From: Clostridia bacterium
GTDB lineage: Bacteria; Bacillota; Clostridia; Oscillospirales; CAG-272
Direction of reading: 5' to 3'
Assembly: GCA_017463445.1 (NCBI GenBank)
Contig: JAFTPF010000011.1
Coordinates: 1 to 33,086, forward strand
DNA: 33,086 nucleotides
Part shown: positions 13,516-20,112 of the stretch, in pieces
How positions within the stretch are numbered: the stretch's first letter is position 1
Layout of the letters: the number at the start of each line of letters is the position of its first letter
Notes under the pieces: model-generated
The model's input: only the letters and a program-made list of their open reading frames with translations
Databases searched by the model: none
Told to the model about the DNA's origin: nothing
Translations under genes and position numbers: made by a program

Positions 13516-14550
13516 TCACCAAGGTTCATCGTCTTCGGTTTGCTTATTGCGATCTTTCATACGCATCTCATAAATGTGATAGATTTCAGGGCGCTCTACG
13601 TTCAAAAACTCCTCTATGTCGGTCACAACTTCATAAGGGATATCGCTCTCCCTTGCGTACTGCGCGGCGGCACATTCCTCATTGTCAACGCCAAGCACAA
13701 ATCCATCGGGGCAAGAACAAACGTCAGAATCGAGGTCATCCTCAAAATACCCCTCCGTGCCGTCGCTGTAATAATAGTTGAATACGCCCTTTCCCATTTT
13801 CGTTACGGACTTCGGTATATAAACACGGCAGGCATCATTGCCCGAAAGCGCATCATCACCAATCTCGGTTAAGGTATCCGGTAGGCGCACCATTCCAAAT
13901 GTTGCATTGGCAAACGCGCGCTCGGGAAGCTTAGTAACACCCTGCAACGTAATACGGGGAGGAAGTGTGCTATACATAAAGACTTCCTTAGCAAGCTCCA
14001 CACCGTAGGGCAGAATAAGCTCGTCCATTCTCTCCCAAATCGAGCAAGACATAAACGCCCCCTCTTCCAAAAGCTTCAACGTCGAAGGAAACTTAATCTC
14101 TTTTACAGAGCATTGAAAGAAAGCGCAGGACTCCACTTTTTCGGTGCCCTCGGCTATTTCTATCGATTCTCTATCGGAAGGACACCGTATAAAGATCTTT
14201 CCGCTTTTGTCATAAAGACAACCGTCGATCGATTGATAAGCGGGATTTGCCTCATCAACAAATATGTTTTTCAAGTCGGGAGCTTCAAGAAATGAACCAA
14301 CGCCCATTTCGGTAACCGTGGACGGGATACGCACCTCGGTTACGTGCTTGCCCTCCAAGAAAAATAACCCGATCTTCGTAATTCCTTCGGGGATAACGGC
14401 AACCTTATCCGCGCCCACATATTCAACAGCCTCGTTTCCGTTTCTCACCATAAAATCGCCCATTCTCTCGGCAGTGGGCAACGAGACAGGCACGTTCTCA
14501 CTTTCTTCTTCGGGTACGAATACCCACTCCTTCATATCATTTTCGCTCAT
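13516..14550 (-). CDS. Cytoplasmic BspA-like LRR protein with acidic Pro-Trp tail
   Basis: A 344-residue protein; ATG 14550 (MSENDMKEWVF) with AAAGGAA about 8 nt upstream. LRR_5 repeats: VAVIPEGITKIGLFFLEGKHVTEVRIPSTVTEMGVGSF, FVDEANPAYQSIDGCLYDKSGKIFIRCP, IEIAEGTEKVESCAFFQCSVKEIKFPSTLKLLEEGAF, MVRLPDTLTEIGDDAL and VYIPKSVTKMGKGVF, ending in a BspA-type cap (AAQYARESDIPYEV). No signal peptide. The final residues, QTEDDEPW, match the acidic-PW tails of the two Sel1 proteins encoded next. The 115-nt gap upstream holds a possible TATAGT box, so this may be the first gene of a transcript. Likely an intracellular binding protein acting with the Sel1 proteins (inference). Confidence 0.75.
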   Translation of the reverse strand: MSENDMKEWVFVPEEESENVPVSLPTAERMGDFMVRNGNEAVEYVGADKVAVIPEGITKIGLFFLEGKHVTEVRIPSTVTEMGVGSFLEAPDLKNIFVDEANPAYQSIDGCLYDKSGKIFIRCPSDRESIEIAEGTEKVESCAFFQCSVKEIKFPSTLKLLEEGAFMSCSIWERMDELILPYGVELAKEVFMYSTLPPRITLQGVTKLPERAFANATFGMVRLPDTLTEIGDDALSGNDACRVYIPKSVTKMGKGVFNYYYSDGTEGYFEDDLDSDVCSCPDGFVLGVDNEECAAAQYARESDIPYEVVTDIEEFLNVERPEIYHIYEMRMKDRNKQTEDDEPW

Positions 14551-14665
14551 ATATAAATTCCTTTCTCGAACCACATTTTTCTCACATGGCCCACTACTCT
14601 ACTATACAGTACGCTCAGCAGGATTTGGGCGGTTTAGTAAAAAAGCTTTTTCGGACAGAAATAGA

Positions 14666-16225
14666 TTACGGTGCATAAGCTCCAAATTCCTCATAAAACG
14701 GAGCAAACATACCGTCAAGTCCGTGAGGCTTTCTGGGCTTTTCCAGAATGGCGAACACAAGCAGCTTGAACTTGTTCTTAAACTCGGGCTCTTCCATCAC
14801 CATGCGGAACTGTCGCGCCACCTCCGACGAGGGCAGACGGTATGCGCCGCATCCGAATGCGCCCAGCACCAGCGCATCCTTGCCGTGCTCTACGCCCATG
14901 CGGAAGATGGTGCGGATTTTATTGAGCATGATTTCCTCGCCCTCGGGTGTAAAAGTACCGTCGGGAGCGCGGTATGACATCTCATCGGCATAAGCGAAGT
15001 TTGATCTTCCGTTAAAGCTCAGCGCGGCGACTGTGATCACGTCGCACTTGAAGGTTGTATCTCTCAGGGTATAGAATTTATCTCTGTTATTGCGGAAGAA
15101 GGTGGCTCTTGGAGTATAAATACCGCCGTAATTCAAATCAAGAGGATAGCCGATCTCCTTGACGGGAACGCCGCACTCGCGGACGTTGATATATTTGGGA
15201 TCGCCGTACTGATACAGCGACAAAGAGAGATTAGAACTACGGCAAAGCGACTCCTCCTGTGCACCCATGCCGTCACGGTAGCCTCCGCCCGGCTTCTTTG
15301 CGGAAGCGAGGTTGAGAATTGCGGGATTATATCCTTGTGCGAGCAGCTGCTCCGCCAAGTCCACACAATCGGCGTTGATACAGCTCGTCTCGGTGGTTTC
15401 ATACACGGTTCCCAAGTCGCTGACGTCATAAGCCGTTTTATACAGCTTGGTGCTATCGAGAAATTCACGGTAATCGCCAAAGTCGATCTCGTTTTTCCCG
15501 TCTTTCCAAGCGAGAAAGAGCTTGAGATTTTCGCCGTAAACCACCTTGCGCGCGTTATTCTCACCAAAACGGCCGGTCTTCATCATGACCTGCATTTTTT
15601 CGGCAAAGGAAATGCTGAAATCCGATGTCTTGTGTCTGCCGAGAACCTCTGCGGCAGGTACGGGAACGAGGTCTGAATAATCTTCTCCCTCATAGAAACG
15701 GCGGCGCACCTCGGTAGAGCTGATCTCTTCAAGCTCGGGCAGAATCACAAAGGAATCTCTGTGTGCGTCCAGTAACCGGTTTTCAGCAAACAGTTGCTCC
15801 ACCTCAATGCCGTTTCTCTCAAACACGGCAAAGCGAATGTTGCCGACGTATTCCTCACCGTGCTTGGACATCGAAAGAGTGCGCACCTTGTCTGCACCCA
15901 TAATTTCATAAATCTCGGCATCGGGGTACTGTTTTTGGATCTTCATGAGCGTTTTATAACGGCTTGGATTGATGCCGCCAAGCTCATAACCCCAAAAGCC
16001 AAGCTTGTCCTCATTCTCACAAACCTTCTCAATGATCTCTTTTCTCTCTTCCTCAGACAGATAGAAGGGATCGCTTATCTTGACTGTCTTTCTCTTAAGG
16101 TACTGTCCGTTGGTGGCAACGAACAGTCCTTTATCGGCATCAAGGCTCTCCACAGCCGTCTTCATTGCGGCAATATGAGCGTTGGTCATGGGGTTAAAGG
16201 AACCAAATAAAACTGCTATTCTCAT
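14666..16225 (-). CDS. Fusion of an NMNAT-like nucleotidyltransferase and a PARG/TIGR02452 macrodomain
   Basis: A 519-residue protein. Residues 1-195 are a nicotinate/nicotinamide mononucleotide adenylyltransferase-type domain: RIAVLFGSFNPMTNAHIAAM (dinucleotide-binding loop and the T/HxxH-like motif), a Lys-rich YLKRKTVKI region, and ISSTEVRRR near the end (the ISSTxxR motif). Residues about 205-519 match bacterial poly(ADP-ribose) glycohydrolase-like TIGR02452 proteins, with the PARG signature GGG-x7-QEE in NLASAKKPGGGYRDGMGAQEESLCRSS and a C-terminal LVLGAFGCGAYRLPSSEVA block. The first domain would make NAD+ (or its like) from NMN and ATP; the second would release ADP-ribose from proteins or bind it. 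Both act on NAD metabolism, which is notable beside a TIR-domain element. ATG 16225 with AAGGAGA upstream. Confidence 0.88.
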   Translation of the reverse strand: MRIAVLFGSFNPMTNAHIAAMKTAVESLDADKGLFVATNGQYLKRKTVKISDPFYLSEEERKEIIEKVCENEDKLGFWGYELGGINPSRYKTLMKIQKQYPDAEIYEIMGADKVRTLSMSKHGEEYVGNIRFAVFERNGIEVEQLFAENRLLDAHRDSFVILPELEEISSTEVRRRFYEGEDYSDLVPVPAAEVLGRHKTSDFSISFAEKMQVMMKTGRFGENNARKVVYGENLKLFLAWKDGKNEIDFGDYREFLDSTKLYKTAYDVSDLGTVYETTETSCINADCVDLAEQLLAQGYNPAILNLASAKKPGGGYRDGMGAQEESLCRSSNLSLSLYQYGDPKYINVRECGVPVKEIGYPLDLNYGGIYTPRATFFRNNRDKFYTLRDTTFKCDVITVAALSFNGRSNFAYADEMSYRAPDGTFTPEGEEIMLNKIRTIFRMGVEHGKDALVLGAFGCGAYRLPSSEVARQFRMVMEEPEFKNKFKLLVFAILEKPRKPHGLDGMFAPFYEEFGAYAP

Positions 16226-16277
16226 ATTTATCTCCTTTTTGGGGCGCTATTTTTTAATATATTATCATACCGATTCT

Positions 16278-16871
16278 TTACAGTGTTGAATTGTTAACAA
16301 AATCCTCGAATCTTCGCAGAGCGTTGATATAAGTATAATTGCTCTTGCTTCCGATATCTTCTTTAGCACCACCGATATCATACAGTGCTACTACCATTGA
16401 AATCTGATCGATCAATGATTGCCATGTAAGATGTTCCGCGTCCAGAATCAATGCAACTGCATTGAGATACGCGTTTACAGTGCTTGGCGCTCCGCTTGGT
16501 GTTTCTTCGCTATATCCAGATGCGATTAAATATTCCTCAAAGTCCATCTCTATCGTTCCCTTTACCTTCACTTTCGCAGGCTTTTTGCGTGCACGGTTTG
16601 TTTCTGCAGCAGGAGCATGAACAACTTGTACCCACGCTCTCTGCGCCTCTCGCTCTGCTCGTTCAACCCTCCGCTTTTCTTCCTGCGCCTCAAGTGCTGC
16701 ATCTACTTCGCGTTGCAGATCAGCATCGATTTCAAAAATACCAACCGTAAAGGATTCTGGAATTTTAAGTTCGGTCTCCATGCCGCTCTTATCGTACTTG
16801 ATTGTAATACGATCCCCGTCTCTGTGAATGATTTTTGCCTCTCCAAATCTTTTGTGTTTTACCGTTCCCAT
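16278..16871 (-). CDS. Unknown protein: Tudor-like N-terminus, coiled middle, SAM-like C-terminus
   Basis: A 197-residue protein; ATG 16871 (MGTVKHKRFGEAKII) is preferred since GGAGAGG lies just before it. Residues 1-45 (VKHKRFGEAKIIHRDGDRITIKYDKSGMETELKIPESF) resemble the small beta-barrel at the C-terminus of UvrD/PcrA helicases, which binds RNA polymerase. Residues 55-95 are a charged helix (EAQEEKRRVERAEREAQRAW), then a basic linker. The last 80 residues (TPSGAPSTVNAYLNAVALILDAEHL...SNYTYINALRRFEDFV) look like the helical SAM-like core-binding domain of tyrosine recombinases, without a catalytic domain. The same helical pattern occurs in the two neighbours at 16886-17434 and 18233-19252. 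It overlaps no gene but starts 15 nt after the previous stop. Function unknown. Confidence 0.65.
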   Translation of the reverse strand: MGTVKHKRFGEAKIIHRDGDRITIKYDKSGMETELKIPESFTVGIFEIDADLQREVDAALEAQEEKRRVERAEREAQRAWVQVVHAPAAETNRARKKPAKVKVKGTIEMDFEEYLIASGYSEETPSGAPSTVNAYLNAVALILDAEHLTWQSLIDQISMVVALYDIGGAKEDIGSKSNYTYINALRRFEDFVNNSTL

Positions 16872-16885
16872 AATACCTCTCCTTT

Positions 16886-17434
16886 TCACGACTGTTCTCT
16901 GTGATTCTTATATTCATTTAGTTTTTTTAACGCAGAATAAATATTTAACTCCGTCTTCGTTTTAGGCTTGAAGGTCGCAAGAATATGCTCAATATTCTCA
17001 TAAATGTGTCCTACCTCGACCCCGTCGGATAAGTAATCCTCACCGTAGATATCCTTCAAGTACGTCGTTGCATACTTATTCCGAAAGGTTTTGATGCGGT
17101 TGATATAATCCGTAATCGTGCTTTCCGCATGGCGATCACTGAAATATATCCGAAACACCTCAAAAAACGCTTCGTCGGAACCAAACTCGTCGGCAAATGA
17201 GAATTCATACGGCGCCCACGGAATAGCGTCTATCTCGGTTGTGTCAACCGGCTGCACGCTCTCAATGATCTCGCAAAAGTTATCAACGATCTCCGAGAAC
17301 AGATGCATTTCCTCAGAGCTTCCGCACTCCGCGTACAGTTCCTTTATATATTTTAATTTAAGTCCGATTCCACGGTCCTTGATCGTAACGCCTTGACTGT
17401 ATTTTTCAATCAGAGTGTCTAATTTGTTTCCCAT
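16886..17434 (-). CDS. Unknown protein with SAM-like C-terminal helices
   Basis: A 182-residue protein; ATG 17434 follows GAAGGAGG. The N-terminal 100 residues are helical and acidic (LKYIKELYAECGSSEEMHLFSEIVDNFCEIIESV). The C-terminal part, FSDRHAESTITDYINRIKTFRNKYATTYL...IEHILATFKPKTKTELNIYSALKKLNEYKNH, has the layout of a recombinase core-binding domain: S/T-x-x-Y helix, I-x-x-L helix, and N-x-x-S-A-L-x-x-x-x-x-Y helix. It is first in its transcript, driven by a near-consensus promoter with a palindromic operator. No export signal, no catalytic motif. Function unknown; its pairing with the next gene is shown by the 14-nt spacing. Confidence 0.65.
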   Translation of the reverse strand: MGNKLDTLIEKYSQGVTIKDRGIGLKLKYIKELYAECGSSEEMHLFSEIVDNFCEIIESVQPVDTTEIDAIPWAPYEFSFADEFGSDEAFFEVFRIYFSDRHAESTITDYINRIKTFRNKYATTYLKDIYGEDYLSDGVEVGHIYENIEHILATFKPKTKTELNIYSALKKLNEYKNHREQS

Positions 17435-17518
17435 AGTATCCTCCTTCGTGATATCGAGAATAGGTTATATTTCTCTTAATAGTCACACACAATTTCAACA
17501 TTTTTAAGCTGTGTCTAC

Positions 17519-17571
17519 ATCATAGCATATTTTTCCCTATTTGTCAAGCGGTTTAGGGAAATTTCCCTAAA
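17519..17571 (-). promoter_or_regulatory. Promoter with a 20-bp perfect palindromic operator
   Basis: Minus strand: TTGACA (17547-17542), 17-nt spacer, TATGAT (17524-17519), about 85 nt before ATG 17434. Directly upstream of the -35 box lies the perfect palindrome TTTAGGGAAATTTCCCTAAA (17552-17571), a likely binding site for a dimeric regulator. Confidence 0.75.
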
Positions 17572-17663
17572 TTATTTTTTGAGCGAATTATTCCTCTTTT
17601 CTTATTCAATAATTACATAAAAAGCTACACAGATTTCTCCGAGTCGCTAATTGCTTTTTTGAG

Positions 17664-18212
17664 TTATTTCACTTTAAACAAGAATGCGTCTTTGGCATCC
17701 ACCGTACACAGTTCATATTTTTCATAATGGTCCATATCCTTAGAGATTGTAGCTATTGTAAACAAAATATTCTTTGCAAAATAAACTTTTTCGTCACCCA
17801 ATATTGCCAAATGCCTTCTCATAAAGTCAAGCAAATGACGACGCACCATTTTATCTCTCATTTGATCAATTCGTCTGAAATACAACACCGTTTTGGGTGA
17901 ATTCAAAATTGCAAATTGCTCATTGGATATAGACACGAATTCAATATTGTGGATGTTCCCAAAGCTTGCATGACCATACTGTGTGTATGCAGGGTCTCCA
18001 TACTCAATAATAACCAAATTAACAGAATTTTCTTTTGCCCAATCGACTATTGTTTGATCTGCTTCTTCCAATTCCGCAGACGCCGCCGAAATCAATACGT
18101 TTCCTGCGCAAACAGTCTCCAGGCTTGCTTCTTTAAGACGCATATCTTCTTCAGCATCCAACAACCTCTCGTCCAGGCAAGACCTAATTTTTGAATTAAG
18201 TTCATTACACAT
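17664..18212 (-). CDS. AAA+-like protein lacking Walker A (degenerate ATPase fold)
   Basis: A 182-residue protein; ATG 18212 (MCNELNSKI) is chosen for the AAAGGGGAA site 8 nt upstream. The order of elements resembles an AAA+ small protein: GNVLISAASAELEEADQTIVDWA (where a P-loop GxxGxGK[ST] would be expected but is absent), SVNLVIIEYGDPAYTQYG, TVLYFRRIDQMRDKMVRRHLLDFMRRH in place of Walker B (FRRID rather than hhDE), and KNILFTIATISKDMDHYEKYELCTVDAKDAF like the sensor-1 and lid strands. ATP hydrolysis is therefore unlikely; a binding or pseudo-enzyme role is plausible. It follows the 339-residue gene by 20 nt, in one transcript led by the structured RNA. The similarity is by eye and moderate. 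Confidence 0.6.
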   Translation of the reverse strand: MCNELNSKIRSCLDERLLDAEEDMRLKEASLETVCAGNVLISAASAELEEADQTIVDWAKENSVNLVIIEYGDPAYTQYGHASFGNIHNIEFVSISNEQFAILNSPKTVLYFRRIDQMRDKMVRRHLLDFMRRHLAILGDEKVYFAKNILFTIATISKDMDHYEKYELCTVDAKDAFLFKVK

Positions 18213-18232
18213 AATTATATTCCCCTTTATCA

Positions 18233-19252
18233 TTAGCCATCATTTTTGCTACTATTATAACTCTTATGAAGAATTATAAGTTCAAGTTGCTCAATAAACT
18301 CACACACTTCATCCATCAAACGATTTTCATCAATTACAACGCCTTCTTCAGTTGAAATGTCGGGGTAAATCTCATTATAATAGTATGTTGCAAATTGGTC
18401 GTACCTCATATCAAGATGCTCGCGTCTATGCTTTAGCACGTTATCCGAAAGCTTCTTAAGCTCATTGTGCTCATCAAGAAAGCTTGGATACAATTCATGC
18501 ATAGAACGTACGTGATCAAGGCTGACAAGAGAGACGGAACTAACTCGAAGAAGCTCAAATCCAATGAATTTACCTTTAACGTAAACCTGAGTATAAACGT
18601 CATATTCTGTGCCTTTTACCTCGATTTTAACAAAGCCGTCGGTCTTAACGATAAGTCGTGAGATCTCGCTCAAACGAAAAAATTTACTTTCATCTGCCTG
18701 ATAGAGAAATCTTGTATTTAATATGAGTTCTTTATATATGTCTTTTCTTTTTGTTTTGGTAGCGAATCTCTTTATAATGCGAGCCGAAAATGAAGCATTA
18801 TCGCCTTCATCCATATAGTATCGGTCTTGCGATTCAAGACGACTTTTGAATATTTTAATTAACTCTTTTTGATCATATACGCTTTCAAAAGGTAATGTAA
18901 CTGCGGGGAGAAGGGACAATGTTGCATCACTTTCATCATCCTCATAAGTAAGAAATTCGGATAATGCAACAACCGCAGACTTATAGTTTGAAATCTGCTT
19001 TTTCAGAACCTTATCCGTGGCATTCTTGAACTCATTGGAAAGCTTTGCCATTATATACTCGCAAAGCGCAGTCTGTACGTTCGCATCTGAGATAGCAATA
19101 ATTGCTTCAAGAAATCCTTCGCCGAGATTTAAGAAAGAGCAAGCCTTTCTCAAATACGTACAATATTGATCTGCGGAGTTGAGAGAGCGATCGGTATCTA
19201 CCAGATATTCCTTATACTCCTTAAAGAAGCTCTTAAGTACGTCGTTTTTCAT
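18233..19252 (-). CDS. Unknown protein behind structured RNA A; SAM-like N-terminus
   Basis: A 339-residue protein; ATG 19252 with CGGAGGATG upstream. Residues 3-105 (LKSFFKEYKEYLVDTDRSLNSADQYCTYLRKACSFLNL...KQISNYKSAVVALSEFL) have the helix pattern of recombinase core-binding domains, but no catalytic R-K-HxxR-H-Y set follows, so this is not a recombinase. The rest includes a beta segment (LIVKTDGFVKIEVKGTEYDVYTQVYVKGKFIGFELLRV) and an acidic helical C-terminus. Nothing indicates export. It is the first coding gene after the promoter and structured RNA at 19278-19533, with the RNA's terminator ending about 20 nt before its ribosome site. Its expression may thus depend on read-through. Function unknown. 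Confidence 0.7.
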   Translation of the reverse strand: MKNDVLKSFFKEYKEYLVDTDRSLNSADQYCTYLRKACSFLNLGEGFLEAIIAISDANVQTALCEYIMAKLSNEFKNATDKVLKKQISNYKSAVVALSEFLTYEDDESDATLSLLPAVTLPFESVYDQKELIKIFKSRLESQDRYYMDEGDNASFSARIIKRFATKTKRKDIYKELILNTRFLYQADESKFFRLSEISRLIVKTDGFVKIEVKGTEYDVYTQVYVKGKFIGFELLRVSSVSLVSLDHVRSMHELYPSFLDEHNELKKLSDNVLKHRREHLDMRYDQFATYYYNEIYPDISTEEGVVIDENRLMDEVCEFIEQLELIILHKSYNSSKNDG

Positions 19253-19277
19253 CGATTCATCCTCCGAAACACAAAAC

Positions 19278-19499
19278 AAAAAAGGCGCCAACCGAAGTTA
19301 ACGCCTAAAAAACGCAAACTCCGATAGTCGCCAAACCAATCCCTATGTAACGTAGCGTACAGAACGCCTGCATTCTTATGTGGATAGGAATTTGCATTTT
19401 TATCAAATTCAAACACATAAGAACGACAAAAAGAGTATAGTACCCCCATATTAAAAACGGGTTGCGTTCTATACGTTACAATATTCGATTGATTTGGCT
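19278..19499 (-). ncRNA. Structured leader/ncRNA A (~220 nt), homologous to RNA B
   Basis: Begins about 6 nt after the -10 box and ends in an intrinsic terminator: GGCGTTAAC-TTCG-GTTGGCGCC (stem 19284-19305) then TTTTTT (19283-19278). Closing helix on the minus strand: GCCAAATCAATC (19498-19487) with GATTGGTTTGGC (19341-19330); TGTAACGTA (19480-19472) with TACGTTACA (19354-19346); AGAACGC (19470-19464) with GCGTTCT (19367-19361). Inside lie the conserved block GGGGGTACTATAC (19447-19435) and the hairpin GAATTTG/CAAATTC with a 9-nt loop. Downstream GGAGTTTGC could pair instead with GCAAATTCC, a possible switch. RNA B has the same plan with different helix sequences. A 66-codon frame (MGVLYSF...) runs through it but RNA B has TAG at the start codon. 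Riboswitch, attenuator or trans-acting RNA: undecided. Confidence 0.8.
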
Positions 19500-19504
19500 C
19501 TTAT

Positions 19505-19533
19505 AGTATAACATTTTTGGGGCGATTTGTCAA
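19505..19533 (-). promoter_or_regulatory. Promoter of RNA A
   Basis: Minus strand TTGACA (19533-19528), 17-nt spacer, TATACT (19510-19505). The transcript should begin near 19499 at AGCCAAA, the closing-helix 5' arm. Confidence 0.85.
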
Positions 19534-19551
19534 GATTCTATGGCAAAACAG

Positions 19552-19586
19552 AAAAAGTCGACAACAAGTTTTTTCCTGTTATCGAC
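19552..19586 (-). terminator. Intrinsic terminator upstream of the RNA A promoter
   Basis: Minus strand GTCGATAACAGG (19586-19575), loop AAAAAA, CTTGTTGTCGAC (19568-19557), then TTTTT (19556-19552): a 12-bp stem with two G-U pairs. It insulates the RNA A unit from transcription entering from the right. Bases 19587-19680 hold no recognised feature. Confidence 0.75.
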
Positions 19587-19680
19587 CTTAACTTATAACA
19601 AAAAACAGAAGCGCATACGACCTAATATCAAATCACCCAGTTCGCAAAAAAGTTGCAACTATACTTTTCCAAAAGCCATG

Positions 19681-19738
19681 TACGAAAGCCCCAAAACACG
19701 ATATAATGCATTCAGCAAAACTAAAAATGATGTGTTCA
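19681..19738 (+). promoter_or_regulatory. Right-end block of element 2
   Basis: A 58-bp near-copy (two mismatches) of 3712-3769, with TATAAT and AATGATGTGTTCA, about 100 bp before gene-tail copy 3. It is shared with the recombinase-less element 1, supporting trans recognition by the same recombinase. The following 19739-19840 stretch shows no other feature. Confidence 0.6.
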
Positions 19739-19840
19739 ACGGAATGGATTTTGCAATGTTTTATATCGAAAAGCTTGATTTATAAGGCTTTGGGCATAAG
19801 CTATTCACCCCGAAGCTATGGCTAAAGCCTCTGATGCGTA

Positions 19841-19930
19841 GAGATGATGGGTCTCATCGGCGCAGGTAACAACCCCATGGTTGGTATGACTGTTGCCGTT
19901 GCAGTTGCGATTGAGGAAGCAAGCAAGTAA
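19841..19930 (+). repeat. Gene-tail repeat copy 3 (junction of elements 2 and 3)
   Basis: A 90-bp in-frame copy ending ...AVAVAIEEASK then TAA; core at 19865-19881. It encodes Ser for Cys at the third-last residue compared with copies 1 and 2, and uses different synonymous codons (GCG ATT GAG GAA GCA). Confidence 0.85.
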
Positions 19931-20050
19931 TTGCTGAAAAAAGAATGACTTTATAGCGTTTTTGGTAAGAAGTAAGCAAGTTTTAACAACTTTCCATTAT
20001 CTTCCCAAATACGAAAAATCATCTTTTTAACAAAATTCCACAAAAATGAA

Positions 20051-20099
20051 TTGGACACATCATTTTCGCATTTTGCGGTGTGATGTGTCCAATTGTTTT
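20051..20099 (+). terminator. Left-end hairpin of element 3
   Basis: TTGGACACATCA (20051-20062) with TGATGTGTCCAA (20081-20092), a 12-bp stem. The loop contains CGCA/TGCG, giving a second small stem, and TTGTTTTT follows. The arm sequence is identical to that in element 2. It lies 20 nt before the recombinase start codon. Confidence 0.7.
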
Positions 20100-20112
20100 T
20101 GAGGTGGAAAGT

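Larger units (their letters stand above)
3879..19864. mobile_element. Element 2: ~16-kb integrative element with tyrosine recombinase
   Basis: Bounded by the cores of gene-tail copies 2 and 3. Layout: surrogate tail, left hairpin (4027-4068), tyrosine recombinase (4102-5040), a small gene, an AT-rich Rep/iteron/serine-recombinase module (5.7-7.5 kb), then about 12 kb of minus-strand cargo (7.5-19.3 kb), a structured RNA, and the right-end block (19681-19738). By eye it is more AT-rich than the host genes on either side. The Rep-like module suggests descent from, or fusion with, a plasmid-like element. Confidence 0.75.

Noticed and set aside
19249..19449. A 66-codon protein (MGVLYSFCRSYVFEF...) on the minus strand
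   Set aside because: It lies across RNA A, lacks a ribosome site, and the homologous RNA B has TAG at the start position. Length differences between A and B are multiples of three, so a leader peptide is not fully excluded, but helix covariation favours RNA.
19540..19785. An 81-codon plus-strand frame in the right part of element 2
   Set aside because: It runs through a minus-strand terminator and the shared right-end block, has no ribosome site and a low-complexity Lys/Ser-rich product.
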